Source of the DNA: Rhodomicrobium sp. R_RK_3
GTDB taxonomy: Bacteria; Pseudomonadota; Alphaproteobacteria; Rhizobiales; Rhodomicrobiaceae
DNA: 64,000 bases
Assembly: GCF_002198715.1 (NCBI RefSeq)
Contig: NZ_MWLK01000030.1
Coordinates: 277,467 to 341,466, forward strand
Reading direction: 5' to 3'
Below the pieces are notes generated by a model. That model was not told the DNA's origin. It did not search any database and saw nothing but the letters and a program-made list of their open reading frames with translations. Shown here piece by piece: positions 50,547-59,476 of this stretch (within the stretch, counting starts at the first letter, position 1; each line of letters opens with the position of its first letter). The translations under genes and the position numbers were made by a program.

Positions 50547-51896
50547 TCAAGGGCCGGGCTCATCCACCGAACGAAGCTCAATCGCTCTGCTCACATGGAG
50601 GTGAAGGCGCCCGCGCCCCACGCGATGCAGACGGATCGGCAGTTCAAGCTCTTCTAGCCGCCGCCGCAGCAGCAGTAATCGAGTTTCGAGATTATCCTTA
50701 TAGTCTGGCAGCACACTCGCCAAGGCAATACGCAATTCCCGATTATTGAACGCTTCCTGGCCATCTGCCAAGTAGCGCTCAAGCATATGCACGAGTATCT
50801 GGCCAGCTACACCTTTGATGGCATAGCTTCCATCGATGAACACGCTATGATCAAAACGATGGTAGACAAGACTAATGACAGGCCCGCCCTCGCGACGAAT
50901 CCTGTTACAAGCGTGCGCCAGCGTCGGCACATCCTCATCAATTCGTTCGGTCAGCGCGAGCAGTGCGGCTGAATGCTGCGCGACAATCTCAAGCATGCCC
51001 GTTGCGGTATCGTCGAAGGCAAACCGTTCGCGGCTCTCCGCGAAAAGGACACCGACGGCTTGGCCCTGAACCGTCATCGGGATGGCGATCTGGCTCAGCG
51101 CACCGGGCAGGCTGGGCAGGTGAACCTGCCGGGTCACGATCTCGTCGCTGGGGGTGGTATCGACAACCGCGCTGCCCATGCGTCGCACCCGGCTTACATC
51201 ATTGATGCGCATCGGGAGGGCAGCGGCGAACGCGCCGCCGATCAGACCGACGCCGCTGGGAACTTCAGCTCCGACTGCCACGCGGTCATAACCGATCGAT
51301 GCCGCAGCGATCACGGCCTCGCGGCGGTCATCCGCCACAAGCAGCATCGCGTATTGGAATCCGAGCTTGTCGCGAACAATCGCCAGAAGCTCAGTTACCA
51401 GTCGAGCCGGGTCGACAATGTCAGATAACTGCCGCACGGCCGTCGCCAATGCGGTGAGGGTGGGAGCCAGGATGTCGGATCCGGGGCCAGGCGTGTCCTC
51501 GGCATGCACGGGAGTTATCTCGTCGACCCGGAAGATGTCCACGGCCTGTAGCGTCATCACCTCCGACATACCGATCTGCACGCTGCTGGGATGCAATTGT
51601 GCCTCGATTTTGTCGAAGAGTTCACCTTCGTCAGTGGAGCGCTGCCAGGTGAGCGCGAGATGATATTGTCGGCCGCTTTGGGGCTCGACGACCAGCAGCG
51701 TAGCGTGAGGGTCGGCACGGAGGTTGTCAGCAGTTTGGACGAAGAATTGGTTCGAAATGGCGATATGCCGGTCGTCGATCTCCGCGACGTGCGACAGATA
51801 AGAGATGTTGGGCATGCCGTCGGCAGCGCGCGTTGCTATGGCGGAGGGGTAGACGCCCTCAAAGCATGCCACCATGGCGCCAAGGCTTATCGTCAT
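50547..51896 (-). CDS. PNPOx-like plus GAF domain protein
   Basis: A 449-residue soluble protein. Residues 1-125 resemble a pyridoxamine-phosphate-oxidase-like flavin barrel: ACFEGVYPSAIATRAADGMP, ISYLSHVAEIDDRHIAISNQ. Residues 150-330 form a GAF domain with LVTELLAIVRDKLGFQYAML and IAIPMTVQGQAVGVLFAESR. The C-terminal 110 residues are helical and end near ELELPIRLHRVGRGRLHLHV, possibly a DNA-binding or output domain. A sensor joining flavin or heme binding to a GAF signal is likely. Its ATG overlaps the stop of the partner gene (ATGA). A truncated paralogue of its N-terminus lies at 58785-58923. Confidence 0.75.
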   Translation of the reverse strand: MTISLGAMVACFEGVYPSAIATRAADGMPNISYLSHVAEIDDRHIAISNQFFVQTADNLRADPHATLLVVEPQSGRQYHLALTWQRSTDEGELFDKIEAQLHPSSVQIGMSEVMTLQAVDIFRVDEITPVHAEDTPGPGSDILAPTLTALATAVRQLSDIVDPARLVTELLAIVRDKLGFQYAMLLVADDRREAVIAAASIGYDRVAVGAEVPSGVGLIGGAFAAALPMRINDVSRVRRMGSAVVDTTPSDEIVTRQVHLPSLPGALSQIAIPMTVQGQAVGVLFAESRERFAFDDTATGMLEIVAQHSAALLALTERIDEDVPTLAHACNRIRREGGPVISLVYHRFDHSVFIDGSYAIKGVAGQILVHMLERYLADGQEAFNNRELRIALASVLPDYKDNLETRLLLLRRRLEELELPIRLHRVGRGRLHLHVSRAIELRSVDEPGP

Positions 51897-52254
51897 AGGA
51901 GTGCGCCCAGCCCCTGTCCCGCCAGCGGGTCTGGCGTCTGCATATAGAGTTCAGCGACGCTCAGCTTTGCCCTGACCAGCGTATCACTCCCCATCCATCG
52001 CCAAACAATGTCCGCCACGACGTAAGCAAGTCCAAAAATCACGGTGACGCCGCCCCCATAGGCGGCAAGTAAATCGGCATCGCTACGATCAGCCCGCATG
52101 TCGGTCACCGTCATGCATCCCTTTGTGAAAGAGCAAGCATCAGTTACTCGAGCGCTCAGCCACCCCAGATGGTCGGCTGGCCCGCGTCGCTTTCTGGACT
52201 CATAATCATCATGACCGGATCGCCGAGGAGCGCGTCGATTAAAAGCCCTTTCAT
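51893..52254 (-). pseudogene. Partner of the PNPOx/GAF gene, internally deleted
   Basis: Two ends of one gene remain. An N-terminus MKGLLIDALLGDPVMMIMSP starts at 52254 and stops at 52156. The C-terminal part, in another frame (51893-52114), reads SDADLLAAYGGGVTVIFGLA and RAKLSVAELYMQTPDPLAGQ. The paralogue at 58920-59387 has both ends joined by about 70 more residues, so the middle is lost here. Proteins of this kind are small flavin-barrel domains. It ends by overlapping the PNPOx/GAF start by four bases, as in the second copy. Confidence 0.55.
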
Positions 52255-52474
52255 GTGGCCTCCCATCCTTTCCAGGCCCAGTGCCCAAGGCCCGCTTAGT
52301 GAAGATTTAGGAATGCCGCGTGTCCTTAGCAATCCATTTAAGGACACTCCAACTCCACTCCACGCTGTCGCTAGATTCGACGCGTAATGCAGCGGCGGTG
52401 CGCTCAACCACGTCTGACTTCCGCTGTCGACCGGCGCGCGTACTCAGTTGCAGAGGCAGCAAAGGATTTATGGC

Positions 52475-52945
52475 ATGAACTGCTCATTTCGGGACATTTT
52501 GCGTACGCCGCACATCGATCCTCCGTCGACGAAAGCGTCGCGACGACCTCGTGGGAATAGGAAGCACGCTGCCAGGTCGGCAGCGGAAACCCGTCGCAGA
52601 TTGGCGATGCTCGATTGTCTTGTCCCTGCGGGGTTCGAAACCCCACGTCACTTGCACCGGAATGATGATGCGATCTTCCTCATTGAGTTGGGTACCATCG
52701 TATTGTGGACGCCAGCACTTTGTCGCACAGCCCGCCGGGGCGACGTCGTGCTGCTGCCGAAGCAAATACCTCATACATGGCGCGCTTATGGCGACGCAGC
52801 CGTCTATTTTCAGGTGACCGTCACGCCAGGAAAGTTCGCGAGCTTTTTCAAGGGGATCGCGGACCGTAGCCTCATGATCGATCAGATCGAGGCACTGACG
52901 GGGGTCGCTTCCTCCGCCAACTGGATATCCTTGGCCCGCCACTGA
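52475..52945 (+). CDS. Cupin-domain protein
   Basis: A 156-residue frame with a single cupin barrel: LDCLVPAGFETPRHLHRNDD (His motif 1), RRGDVVLLPKQIPHTWRAYG (motif 2) and VYFQVTVTPGKFASFFKGIA. The first 45 residues are basic and low in complexity, so translation may really begin near MLDCLVPAG. One beta turn between the motifs is unusual (LGTIVLWTPALCRTA), so the fold may be damaged. The substrate is unknown. Confidence 0.55.
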   Translation: MNCSFRDILRTPHIDPPSTKASRRPRGNRKHAARSAAETRRRLAMLDCLVPAGFETPRHLHRNDDAIFLIELGTIVLWTPALCRTARRGDVVLLPKQIPHTWRAYGDAAVYFQVTVTPGKFASFFKGIADRSLMIDQIEALTGVASSANWISLARH

Positions 52946-53061
52946 ATGACGGCGAGGTCGCGGTCGTAGCGGGGGCTATCCTGTGGGTCTGAGCCATCGT
53001 GCCGATCGCTATGTGTTGATCCGACCGCTGAACAAGCGTCGCCTTAATTCGGGAATTCGAC

Positions 53062-54488
53062 ATGACCCCAGAAGAATTTCGTCGCTACGGTCGTGAGTTG
53101 ATCGATTGGCTCGCCGATTTTCATGCGAATGCCAATGCTCTGCCTGTCCAGGCCCGTTCGAAACCTGGCGACGTAAAGTCCCTACTGCCCGCGTCACCGC
53201 CCGACGACGTGGAAGGATTCGATGACGTCATCAAAGATCTGGACTCAGTGCTATTGCCACACCTGACCTTGTGGCAACATCCGCGCTTCTTCGGCTATTT
53301 CCCGTCGAACTCTCTTGGCGCCGGCGTCCTCGGCGACCTTCTGAGCACTGGTCTGGGCGTGCTGGGCCTCTCCTGGCAGGCTTCGCCGGCCGTTACGGAA
53401 GTCGAGGAGGTGGTGGTTGATTGGTTCCGCCAAATGGTGGGACTTTCCCCGCAATGGTTCGGAGTGATCAACGACTCGGCTTCCACGAGCACGCTGGTGG
53501 CATTGCTTAGCGCCCGCGAGCGTAGAACATCCTATTCACTAGCCCGTGGCGGGCTGCAGGCGGAGAAGCAGCCGCTCATCGTCTACACTTCGACGAGCGC
53601 GCATTCCTCCATCGAAAAGGCCGCGCTGCTCGTCGGCGTCGGTCGAGAGAATGTGCGCCTGATCGACATTGATGACGATCTGGCGATGCGTCCGGAAGCG
53701 CTCGAAGCGGCCATCCTGGACGACATCTCCGCCGGGCGGAAGCCCTCCGCCGTCGTCGCCGCCGTCGGTGGCACCGCGACGACATCGATCGATCCGGTGA
53801 AGGAGATCGCCACCATCGCAAAGCGATACGGCCTCTGGTTTCATGTGGACGCCGCGATGGCTGGCAATGCGATGATCCTCCCGGAATGCCGGTTGATGTG
53901 GGACGGCATAGAGGACGCCGACAGCCTGGTAATCAATCCGCATAAATGGCTCGGGGTGCCTTTCGATTGTTCGCTTTATTTCGTGTGCGACGAGCCACAC
54001 CTCTTGCGCGTCATGTCGACAAACCCCGCGTATCTTCAGTCGGATGCGGACAGTCAGGTGCGCAATCTGCGCGATACTGGTATCCCCCTCGGACGCCGTT
54101 TTTGGGCGTTGAAGCTGTGGTTCCTTATTCGTGAGCAGGGGGGAGCGGATTGCAGGCGCGGTTGCGCCGCGATCTCGGGCTGGCGCAATCGTTGGCGCTA
54201 AAAGTCGGCGAGACGCCCTATTGGCATGTAGTCGCTCCCGTCGTTCTGCAGACTATTTGCATTAGGTTCGAGCCTCCGGGCATGGAGGCCGATCAGATCG
54301 ACCAATTCACGCGACCTTGGGCGCAGGAAATCAACGCATCGGGGACGACCTACGTTACCCCAGCCATGGCCAGAGGACGCTGGATGGTGCGCGTGTCGAT
54401 CGGAGCACCCGGCACGAGCGCCGCCGACGTCGAGGCGCTCTGGGCCTGCATCAGGGCCACGACGGCGAAAATGATGACGATTCTTTAG
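53062..54488 (+). pseudogene. Aromatic amino-acid decarboxylase, G-tract frameshift
   Basis: PLP-dependent group II decarboxylase. The frame from 53062 gives LLPHLTLWQHPRFFGYFPSN, STSAHSSIEKAALLVGVGRE, VDAAMAGNAMILPECRLMWD and the PLP lysine in LVINPHKWLGVPFDCSLYFV. At the six-G run near 54137-54142 the frame fails; one base on, it reads LQARLRRDLGLAQSLALKVG and FEPPGMEADQIDQFTRPWAQ to a stop at 54488. With seven Gs the protein would be about 475 residues, the normal length. It would turn dopa, tryptophan or phenylalanine into amines. As it stands the C-terminus is lost. Confidence 0.78.
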
Positions 54489-54645
54489 GCTTTCGCTGCT
54501 GCGACACGGGCAGTCCCTGAAGGAGGCGCACGCACCGTCATATGCACGTCGTCCTACATACGTCAGCCGACTGCGGCGGATGCGCTCGCATTTCCCCCTC
54601 CATGATTATCCGGTCAAGCCAAAAGACACTCAAGGAAATAACCAT

Positions 54646-54855
54646 CCCGGCAAAGCCGGGGTATTCCAATTGCTGCCCCCTCAAAGGGGCTTTTCGCAAT
54701 TGAAGAAGAAAAGGCGACTCACGGACTTCGGAAAGTCAACAAAACCGATGGAAACCATCGACAATTTTGCGACATCGCAAACCGTACTTCGTCACCCAAC
54801 TGGAACAACTCCTAGAAATGTCAAACGGTTACTGCCGCCCCGACAGAGCCGGGGC
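54646..54855. repeat. Cluster of short perfect hairpins
   Basis: Within 210 bases there are six hairpins: CCCGGC/GCCGGG with AAA loop (54646-54660); GCCCC/GGGGC (54675-54690); GACTT/AAGTC with CGGA loop (54724-54737); CGATGG/CCATCG with AAA loop (54746-54760); TTTGCGA/TCGCAAA with CA loop (54766-54781); GCCCCG/CGGGGC (54837-54855). CAATTGC/GCAATTG arms also flank the second. No protein gene is seen here. This density is well above chance expectation by eye. It may be a structured RNA, a terminator array or a mobile repeat. Confidence 0.65.
54675..54694 (+). terminator. Intrinsic-type terminator after decarboxylase gene
   Basis: GCCCC (54675-54679) pairs with GGGGC (54686-54690) and is followed by TTTT. 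It lies about 190 bases past the decarboxylase stop on the same strand and is the only hairpin of the cluster with a T-run. Confidence 0.6.
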
Positions 54856-54874
54856 ACTCCCAACTTATTAGCAA

Positions 54875-55130
54875 ATGAACGATCTCAACGGAAGAGTCGT
54901 ACTCATCACTGGCGGCCCCCGAGGTATCGGCCGGGCGAGCGCACTGGCGCTTGCCCGGCCGGTGCGTCCCGCGCCGCGCCAAGAGGGAACATGATTGTTC
55001 TCTGATCACGTGCGCGCTTTTCGGCCGGTCGGCGCGATCTCGGCCTACGCGGCAACCAAAGGGCCGTCGAGGCGGTATGGCCGAAGCCGTCGTTCGAGGT
55101 GTGGTCGGCGCTCGCCAATGTTAAATGAAT
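54875..55130 (+). pseudogene. SDR oxidoreductase remnant
   Basis: Starts MNDLNGRVVLITGGPRGIGR, the TGxxxGxG cofactor motif of short-chain dehydrogenases, and after a deletion resumes with VGAISAYAATKG, the YxxxK active-site region, then AVEAV in another frame. The central half of the domain is missing. The remnant sits directly after the hairpin cluster. Confidence 0.65.
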
Positions 55131-55419
55131 GGACCAGATGCCCATTGGCAGCCACTCCTTCCGAGCTTCAGGCGAGGGTTGGTCGCCTGCTAAGGGGGGC
55201 AGTTATCTCGACGGGTATTGTTCCCTGCCTCGTTACCACTGTTTGCTCTTAGATCACCGACTCCCTCGCCCATGAAGAACGATCTTGGGTGGCGTCGAGG
55301 GCACGGCTAGAAAGTCACTGAAAAGTGCCCAATCTCAGCCATCCAACCCCTCCGGTCGCTGGTTCGCCAAATTACACCTTCAAGTATTTTTCTATGCGCG
55401 CGAAGATTTGTACCGTCGC
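55131..55419. other. Spacer of about 290 bases, no gene recognised
   Basis: No frame resembles a known protein. It lies between the SDR remnant and the 3' end of the GMC oxidoreductase gene. Confidence 0.4.
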
Positions 55420-57030
55420 TCATCTCCGCACCTGCTCGGCAGCCAGATCCTCAAGGATCAGTTCCGCACCGCGCCAGCCGATCGCCATTGCCGGGCCGTT
55501 CGTGTTGCCCGAGGGCAGTTCGGGCATCACGGAAGTATCGATTACGCGCAGGCCCTCAACACCGCGCACGCGAAGCCGCGGATCGACTACGGACAGCGTG
55601 TCTCCACCCATGCGACATGTGCACGATACATGATAACCTGTCGCGCCGGCTTCGGCGTAGAATTTCACGAGGCCGTCGTCCCCGATCGGGGCCCCCGGAA
55701 CCTCTTCTGATATTACGAGGCCACGGAGCGGCGGCTGCGTCATCAACCTGCGCGTGAACCGGATGGTTGCGACGAGCGTGTCGCGATCCTCCTGCTCGCT
55801 TAGATAATTCGCGTCAACAATCGGAGGCGCGCTCGGATCCGGCGCAGAAATCTCAATGCTGCCGCGACTACGCGGATGCATGAAGTAGGACACCAAAGAT
55901 ATTTCTTTTCCTGGTAGAGTTTCTAAGCCCCCTGTGGTCACTTTGAAGGACTGCAGGCCGACGCCGACCTGCACGTCAGGTTTAGCCAGGCCCTCCCGCG
56001 TCTTCACATAAGCAGCGACTTCAGCGATGGCCACGCTCATCGGTCCATCGGACCTCAACGCGTAGCGGAGGATGTTCCACGGTAGTCGCCAGCCTCTGTA
56101 CTGCGGGTTGCGGCTGCCTTCCTGAACCCGGTAGACGTTTGGGAGGATCAGGTGTTCGCGCAGGTTCCGCCCCACGTTCGGGCTGTCCTGCACCACGTCC
56201 ACGTTCATGCGCTGCAAGAGCGCCGCGGGGCCGATCCCCGAAAGTTGCAGGAGCTTCGGCGACTCGATCGCACCCGAGCACAGGATAAGCTCCCTCCCTA
56301 CGCCAATGCGATGGTCGCCTGTCCTGTCGCGAAGGATTACGCCGGTGACGCGCCTGCCGTCGAACAGGACTCGCACAGCACGTGTATCGGTCACCACGTC
56401 GAGATTTTCGCGCGTCGACACGGGCCGCAGGAACGCGACGGCCGCACTCTGCCGCCGCCCATTCCAGATCGTCTGCGGCTGATAGCCGATGCCGCCATCA
56501 GGGGCTTCGTTGTTGTCTGGGACCCGCTGCACCCCCAGACCGTTCGCTGCTGCGATCAGTGCTTCGGTCAGACGATTGCCGTGGCCGGGAATGGTGACCT
56601 TCAGTGGACCGTTGCCGCGCGGCTGGCGATCCGCCAGCCGGACGGTCTCCATCGCGTCAAAGACCCTTTTCATCTGGGACCATCCCCAGCCGGTGCAGCC
56701 GGCGGCCTCCCATCCGTCGTAGTCGAGCGGGTGGCCGCGGACATAGACCATCCCGTTGATCGAACTCGATCCGCCGAGCGTCCGCCCCTTCTGCCAGCGC
56801 TCAGGCTCGTGATTTCCGCCACGTGCGGCGTGGTAGTACGAACTGTGTGGTTCATTAAGCCGGCCGATCAGCCTGAGGACGCCGCGCGGCATTTTGATCA
56901 GCCAGTTCGAATCCACCGGTCCGGCCTCCACCAAGAGAATGCGCAGTCGAGGATTCGCGCTGAGCCGGTTCGCCACTACGCAGCCGGAGGATCCGGCGCC
57001 GACGATCACATAGTCGTACTTGGTCTGCAT
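55420..57030 (-). CDS. GMC-family FAD oxidoreductase
   Basis: A 536-residue choline-dehydrogenase-like flavoprotein. FAD-binding start YDYVIVGAGSSGCVVANRLS, GMC signature 1 in RTLGGSSSINGMVYVRGHPL, signature 2 in GRELILCSGAIESPKLLQLS, and the catalytic region GATGYHVSCTCRMGGDTLSV with LPSGNTNGPAMAIGWRGAEL near the end. It oxidises an alcohol, passing electrons to a quinone or other acceptor. Length is normal. AGGAAG precedes the ATG. The SDR gene upstream on the same strand (25 bases away) suggests a shared catabolic pathway for an alcohol. The 56152 plus-strand frame is a shadow. Confidence 0.9.
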   Translation of the reverse strand: MQTKYDYVIVGAGSSGCVVANRLSANPRLRILLVEAGPVDSNWLIKMPRGVLRLIGRLNEPHSSYYHAARGGNHEPERWQKGRTLGGSSSINGMVYVRGHPLDYDGWEAAGCTGWGWSQMKRVFDAMETVRLADRQPRGNGPLKVTIPGHGNRLTEALIAAANGLGVQRVPDNNEAPDGGIGYQPQTIWNGRRQSAAVAFLRPVSTRENLDVVTDTRAVRVLFDGRRVTGVILRDRTGDHRIGVGRELILCSGAIESPKLLQLSGIGPAALLQRMNVDVVQDSPNVGRNLREHLILPNVYRVQEGSRNPQYRGWRLPWNILRYALRSDGPMSVAIAEVAAYVKTREGLAKPDVQVGVGLQSFKVTTGGLETLPGKEISLVSYFMHPRSRGSIEISAPDPSAPPIVDANYLSEQEDRDTLVATIRFTRRLMTQPPLRGLVISEEVPGAPIGDDGLVKFYAEAGATGYHVSCTCRMGGDTLSVVDPRLRVRGVEGLRVIDTSVMPELPSGNTNGPAMAIGWRGAELILEDLAAEQVRR

Positions 57031-57055
57031 CTCGCTTCCTCGACGCTGGCGGGCG

Positions 57056-57814
57056 TTAGCTCAAGATTGATCTAGCCATGTCGACGGAGCCGAGGAGCAG
57101 CGCTCCGCCGTCGACGAGAAACTCCGTGCCGGTGATCAGGTTGGCTTCGTCCGAAAGCAGGAAGACCGCCGATTTCGCGACGTCTCGCGTGTCGCCCACC
57201 TGTCGCAGCGGCAAGAACTTCGCGACCTCATCGAGCGGCTCGTGCTCGGTCGCAGGAGTTCGCATCCAGCCGGGATGCAGCGAATTGACGCGGATGTTCT
57301 CTGGGCCCATCTCGTTTGCCACGACCTTGCTCATGCCACGGATCGCCCATTTCGACGCACTGTAGGCAGTTCCACCGGAAGGATGCATGCCCGCCGTCGA
57401 TGAGACGTTGACGATCGAACCGTGTCCGGCGCGTCGCATCGCTGGGATCGCCGCTTTCATTCCTAGAAAACAGCCCAGTTCATTGACTTCAAAGACTTCT
57501 CGGAAATCCTTCTCGGTCAGTCTGTCGAAGGGCGACATGTCGTTGCGGACGGCGTTATTGACCAGTCCCGTCAGCGAACCGAAATGCCGCACGGTTTCAT
57601 CCACAACAGCCGCCCATTCGGCAGCCTTGGTCACGTCGTGGTGGCGGTAGATCGCGGCATCGCCGAGTTCGGTTGCGACCTGCGTGCCAAGTTCGTCCCG
57701 TAGGTCAGTGATCACCACTTTGCCGCCCGCGGCCACAACCGCGCGGGCGATATCGGCGCCGAGCCCGCGCGCTGCGCCAGTGACCAACGCGACAGTACCA
57801 TTCAGCTTAGACAT
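57056..57814 (-). CDS. Short-chain dehydrogenase/reductase (SDR)
   Basis: A 252-residue classical SDR. NAD(P) motif ALVTGAARGLGADIARAVVA, NNAG-like LVNNAVRNDM, catalytic serine in SIVNVSSTAGMHPSGG and YxxxK in AYSASKWAIRGMSKVVANEM. The end is ITGTEFLVDGGALLLGS. AAGGAG stands before the ATG at 57814. It is the first gene of a pair with the GMC oxidoreductase; together they could take an alcohol to a ketone or aldehyde stepwise. The substrate is unknown; resembles 3-alpha/20-beta-type hydroxysteroid dehydrogenases only in general form. Confidence 0.88.
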   Translation of the reverse strand: MSKLNGTVALVTGAARGLGADIARAVVAAGGKVVITDLRDELGTQVATELGDAAIYRHHDVTKAAEWAAVVDETVRHFGSLTGLVNNAVRNDMSPFDRLTEKDFREVFEVNELGCFLGMKAAIPAMRRAGHGSIVNVSSTAGMHPSGGTAYSASKWAIRGMSKVVANEMGPENIRVNSLHPGWMRTPATEHEPLDEVAKFLPLRQVGDTRDVAKSAVFLLSDEANLITGTEFLVDGGALLLGSVDMARSILS

Positions 57815-58109
57815 TCTGCTTCTCCTTTATGAGGCTGCAGCCGGCGCGACGCGCGGCTGGTGTAGGTCCGACCGTTTGCACATTCCCTCTCATGCAGGGG
57901 CGGGAAGTGGAACGATCGGGGGGTAGTAATATCGCAGGCGGGATCGGCGGTGCGTTGACCGTGTCTGCGAGCGTTCGATAAGAATCCTGTTGGCATTCCG
58001 CAGCGCTTCTAGCATTGGCGCGCGGCGGTTCGTCCCTAAAACATTGCTAAGCTCCAGCCCCTGTACCTTCCCAAATCATCCTTAAGCCGGACAAAGCGCG
58101 CGGCCCGCT
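57815..58109. other. Spacer of about 295 bases, no gene recognised
   Basis: Upstream of the SDR gene; should contain its promoter. No protein frame or RNA gene recognised. Confidence 0.4.
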
Positions 58110-58360
58110 ATGAAAAAGCTTTTGTCGTATGAGATCCCCGCGCTGCTCGGCGCCCCGATCATGATGACTTTCTGTACTGAGACCGGCACGACATGGCAGA
58201 CGATCGGACGCTCGTGTCACCGATCCTTCCATATTCGAACTCATCTTCTTTGCGGATCACTACCCCGACATCGCTCAAGGAGCGCGGATCGCCCGGGGGC
58301 GCTCGCGATCTGACGCGACCATCCGAGTCTGGGCATTCGAGGCGATGGACGAGGCACCGG
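58110..58360 (+). pseudogene. Third copy of PNPOx-partner gene, degraded
   Basis: On the plus strand the reading LLSYEIPALLGAPIMMTFCT and TGTTWQTIGRS matches the N-terminus of the protein at 58920-59387 (ALLDDPVMMIMST, LWPTIGRC). After a frame change it continues DPSIFELIFFADHYPDIAQG, matching SQTFEVIFSQGRYPEIGRR. It then fades near 58360. So this is a separate, older copy in the opposite orientation to the other two. Confidence 0.55.
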
Positions 58361-58502
58361 GAAGGTGGCCTTCGCCGCCGGCGAGTTCGATGCTGTCGTC
58401 GCGAGACTCAGCGGAAAAGCCAAGAACGTCAGCTTACGGGCACGTGGAAGCCGTTTTCATAGTTGCGCGCGGTGGTGATCCCAACTTCGATGCGGGTTCT
58501 TC

Positions 58503-58685
58503 CAGGCCTTCGGGCCACTATTCTCGATCATCCCGGTCTGGTCTCTGATCGGGCTTCGTCCGACTGGACGGAAACTCATAAGCCTTGCTGTGGGCGTGGT
58601 TGGCGTCGCCTTCGTGGTGCTTAATGGCGATGCAACCCTGGATACGGTTGGCGTGCTTGCCGCCCTCGGGGACGCATCTGCCCCT
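58503..58685 (+). pseudogene. EamA/DMT-type transporter fragment
   Basis: One frame reads QAFGPLFSIIPVWSLIGLRP, TGRKLISLAVGVVGVAFVVL and NGDATLDTVGVLAALG, two hydrophobic helices with the G-x-x-x-G-V-x-L pattern of EamA permeases. It has no start and no partner helices. It abuts the truncated PNPOx/GAF remnant on the other strand. Confidence 0.5.
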
Positions 58686-58784
58686 GAACCGGCGGAGCGA
58701 GATCATATGCTGGCGAAGGCGTCGATCTCAGTGCCTCTACGCTGGCCAAGCGGCATCTCGCCGGCTGGTCCGGGGCGATGCCTA

Positions 58785-58923
58785 TGCCGGTATGCCGGTC
58801 ATCGACCTGCGCGACATGTGAGAGGTAACAGATATTGGGCATGCCATCGGCAGAGCGCCTGGCCATCGCGGAGGGATATATGCCCTCAAAGCATGTGGCG
58901 AGATCGTCGAGACGCATCCTCAC
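58785..58923 (-). pseudogene. PNPOx/GAF gene, second copy, N-terminal remnant
   Basis: Starts MRMRLDDLATCFEGIYPSAM and runs to YLSHVAQVDDRHTGI, closely matching the N-terminus of the gene at 50547-51896. After about residue 46 it diverges into unrelated sequence, so over 400 residues are missing. It overlaps the partner gene stop by four bases, the same junction as in the first copy. Confidence 0.7.
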
Positions 58924-59387
58924 GCCCCCAGTCCGGTTGCCGGCCCCGCGCGCGGACCCGGCGTTTCATTGTACACTTCGCTGACGTCGAGCCTGGCCCG
59001 CAACAGCGAGGTGCCGCCGATCCATTGCTGGATCACCTTTTCATGCACGCCCGCAGCCAGGAAGAAGGCCAAAATCTGCTCTCGGTAGGACGCCGCCAAT
59101 GCTGCATCGGCGGCGCTTATGGCCTCCGAAACGGCTCGCCCCTTGATCTGGTAGGAGACATGGTCGCGAAGGCGGGTAATGGTCACCGCCATCCGACAGC
59201 CCGCGGCGAGCCGGCGGCCGATCTCGGGATAACGGCCCTGTGAGAAGATGACCTCAAATGTTTGGGAGTCCACGGCCCGGGCGCCCAGACAACGCCCAAT
59301 CGTCGGCCACAAATTATCCGTCTCCGTGCTCATGATCATCATCACCGGATCATCGAGCAGGGCTGCGATCTCAGGCGCTAGGATCAC
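58920..59387 (-). CDS. Small PNPOx-like protein, partner gene
   Basis: A 155-residue protein from a GTG at 59387 with AAGGAG ten bases upstream: VILAPEIAALLDDPVMMIMS, SQTFEVIFSQGRYPEIGRRL, MAVTITRLRDHVSYQIKGRA and RARLDVSEVYNETPGPRAGP. It looks like a flavin-binding split-barrel domain of the pyridoxamine-phosphate-oxidase type. This is the intact copy of three in the window. Its normal downstream partner, the PNPOx/GAF protein, is truncated here, and the intact partner is at 50547. It may still work in trans. Confidence 0.65.
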   Translation of the reverse strand: MILAPEIAALLDDPVMMIMSTETDNLWPTIGRCLGARAVDSQTFEVIFSQGRYPEIGRRLAAGCRMAVTITRLRDHVSYQIKGRAVSEAISAADAALAASYREQILAFFLAAGVHEKVIQQWIGGTSLLRARLDVSEVYNETPGPRAGPATGLGA

Positions 59388-59476
59388 GTCGTGCAATCTC
59401 CTTCGCGGCAAACCCGGCGCGCGCAAGCGGTACCGCCTTGGCAGGCGCCCCCTAGGCGGAACTGATGACCGTCAGT

